A stretch of 64,000 bases of DNA from Pseudorhodoferax sp. Leaf267. GTDB taxonomy: Bacteria > Pseudomonadota > Gammaproteobacteria > Burkholderiales > Burkholderiaceae_C. Positions 62,808-64,000 of this stretch are shown here, piece by piece; the stretch's first letter is position 1, and every line of letters begins with the position of its first letter. A program made the position numbers and the translations under genes. The notes under the pieces are model-generated. The model was not told the origin of the DNA. It made no database searches and saw nothing but the letters and a program-made list of their open reading frames with translations. The DNA lies in NCBI RefSeq assembly GCF_001422405.1, contig NZ_LMMV01000025.1:297708-361707 (forward strand), written 5' to 3'.

Positions 62808-63947
62808 ATGCTCAGCAGCCGCGCCATCCGCCACTGGACCTGGACCCACAAGTGGTCCAGCCTGGTCTGCACCGTGTTCATGCTGCTGCTGTGCATCACC
62901 GGGCTGCCGCTGATCTTCCACCACGAGATCGGCCACCTGCTCGGCACCGAGATCGAGGCGGCCGAGATGCCCGCAGACTCCCCGCGCGCCGACCTGGACG
63001 CCATCATGCGGCTGGCCGGCGAGCGCTACCCGGGCCTGCAGGGCATGTTCGCCTCGCAGGAAGAGGACGACGACCGTGTCTGGTACGTGACCATGGCGCC
63101 CACACCCGACGCGACCGCCGGCTTCAAGCAGGTGGCCGTGGACGCACGCACCGGCCGCGCGCTGGGCGATCCGCCGCTGGACAGCGGCTTCATGTACATC
63201 ATGCGGTCGCTGCACATCGACCTGTTCGCAGGCCTGCCGGGCATGCTGTTCCTGGGCCTCATGGGCGTGCTGCTGCTGGTCTCGCTGGTGTCGGGCACCG
63301 TGCTCTATGCGCCCTTCATGCGCAAGCTGCGGTTCGGCGAGATCCGGCGCGCGCGCAGCCCGCGCGCCAAGTGGCTGGACCTGCACAACCTGCTGGGCAT
63401 CGTCACGCTGGTGTGGTTCACGGTGGTGGGCGCCACGGGCGTCATCAACGCCTGGGCCGACCTGCTGGTCAAGTACTACCAGCACACCGAGGTGGCCGCC
63501 ATGCTGGCGCCCTACAAGGACAAGCCGCCGCTCGCAACGCCCGGCTCGCTGCAGCGCGCCGTGGCCGCTGCGCTGGCCCACGAGCCCGGCATGAAGGTGG
63601 CGTTCGTCGCCTTTCCGGGCACCGGTTTCTCCAGCCCGCACCACTACGGCGTGTACCTGCGCGGTGGCGAGCATGTGACGGCCAAGCTGCTCAAGCCCGT
63701 GCTGGTCGATGCGGCCACCAGCCAGGTCACCGATGCGCGCGCGCTGCCGTGGTATCTGGCCGTGCTGCTGGTCTCGCAGCCGCTGCACTTCGGCGACTAC
63801 GGCGGCGTGCCCATGCAGATCCTGTGGGCGCTGCTGGACATCGTGACCATCGTCGTGCTCGTCACGGGCCTGTACCTGTGGGTCAAGCGGCGCCAGCCGC
63901 AGGCCAAGGGTTCCGCTACCGGCGCCGCGGCGCCCGTGCGCAGCTGA
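62808..63947 (+). CDS. PepSY-domain membrane protein (iron-siderophore reductase-like)
   Basis: A 379-residue inner-membrane protein with four spans. WTHKWSSLVCTVFMLLLCITGLPLIFHHEI is the typical PepSY-associated TM start with histidines near the membrane face; LDLHNLLGIVTLVWFTVVGATGVINAW and LPWYLAVLLVSQPLHFGDYGG follow, and a last span (LLDIVTIVVLVTGLYLWV) closes the protein. Some members reduce ferric siderophores, and the placement directly after a TonB receptor supports a role in iron release. That is an inference. Its stop overlaps the start of the next gene (TGATG). Confidence 0.93.
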   Translation: MLSSRAIRHWTWTHKWSSLVCTVFMLLLCITGLPLIFHHEIGHLLGTEIEAAEMPADSPRADLDAIMRLAGERYPGLQGMFASQEEDDDRVWYVTMAPTPDATAGFKQVAVDARTGRALGDPPLDSGFMYIMRSLHIDLFAGLPGMLFLGLMGVLLLVSLVSGTVLYAPFMRKLRFGEIRRARSPRAKWLDLHNLLGIVTLVWFTVVGATGVINAWADLLVKYYQHTEVAAMLAPYKDKPPLATPGSLQRAVAAALAHEPGMKVAFVAFPGTGFSSPHHYGVYLRGGEHVTAKLLKPVLVDAATSQVTDARALPWYLAVLLVSQPLHFGDYGGVPMQILWALLDIVTIVVLVTGLYLWVKRRQPQAKGSATGAAAPVRS

Positions 63948-64000
63948 TGCGCGCGTCGTTCCTGCGCGTCTGGGGCTGGCCGATCGCGCTGGGCCTGGTC
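63947..64000 (+). CDS. Start of a small membrane protein gene (3' truncated by window edge)
   Basis: ATG at 63947 overlaps the PepSY stop (TGATG). Eighteen residues are visible, MRASFLRVWGWPIALGLV, opening a hydrophobic span. This resembles a short membrane protein often placed after siderophore-receptor/PepSY pairs, but the rest is outside the window. The operon of receptor, PepSY and this gene is likely. Confidence 0.7.
   Translation, partial: MRASFLRVWGWPIALGLV

Overview
This 64 kb window is a dense, very GC-rich bacterial chromosome segment. The gene families suggest a betaproteobacterium of the order Burkholderiales, most likely the Comamonadaceae (Acidovorax/Alicycliphilus-like). This is an inference from gene content, the ATGA/GTGA stop-start overlaps and gene order; no rRNA or other decisive marker is present. 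About 62 protein genes are supported. I found no rRNA, tRNA, CRISPR array, insertion sequence or prophage.

Layout. 1-7.5 kb: the end of an enoyl-CoA hydratase gene, glutathione reductase, a TauE/SafE exporter, a LysR regulator divergent from a PPOX-family flavoprotein, a VapBC-type toxin-antitoxin pair with its own palindromic operator, and an acyl-CoA ligase. 7.5-13 kb: pgpA, cinA-type amidase, the ohrR/ohr peroxide system with a double operator, the SrkA kinase, and htpG with an RpoH-type promoter and a trailing lipoprotein gene. 13-16.4 kb: aqpZ, an RluF-like pseudouridine synthase, then a long leader followed by a small unknown gene, an extra IF-1 and a glycine-rich RNA-binding protein, which looks like a cold-adaptation cluster. 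16.4-19.4 kb: a periplasmic cupredoxin-like protein overlapping an EAL protein whose GGDEF signature is degenerate.

19.5-26.3 kb is the most distinctive part. A sigma-54 promoter drives a type IV pilin gene with a strong terminator. It is followed without room for a new promoter by four start-stop-overlapping genes: a 98-residue unknown protein, a TPR/GT41 (OGT/SPINDLY-like) glycosyltransferase, and two different PglL/Wzy-type O-oligosaccharyltransferases. The early part of this stretch is visibly less GC-rich than its flanks. I read it as a pilin-glycosylation island.

26-37 kb is mostly housekeeping: moaC, a BepA-like protease, a TerC transporter under a clear yybP-ykoY manganese riboswitch with a visible ribosome-site-sequestering hairpin, yaeQ, purB, a glutathione transferase, a ferritin-like diiron protein, a degenerate HD-GYP-like protein, alkB and rfaE2. 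37-44 kb: a rhombosortase-like protease and a TetR-controlled RND efflux operon (tetR-OMF-MFP-RND). 44-50 kb: a glycolipid-binding-like protein, a methyltransferase, an orphan ParB/RepB-like protein, a DM13 protein and glnE. 50-57.4 kb: a four-gene run of yhdP, a nitrilase-family amidase, a PAS histidine kinase and a FixJ-type regulator. 57.4-64 kb: a 24-residue membrane peptide gene, mltA, terB-like, tag, a universal stress protein, a TonB-dependent siderophore receptor and a PepSY membrane protein, with a further gene running off the end.

Functional themes are oxidative and thiol stress (gor, ohr/ohrR, GST), envelope maintenance (bepA, yhdP, mltA, pgpA, RND pump), metal handling (TerC riboswitch, cupredoxin, siderophore uptake) and surface appendage modification (pilin glycosylation). 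No sequence search or folding program was run; family names rest on motifs read by eye.
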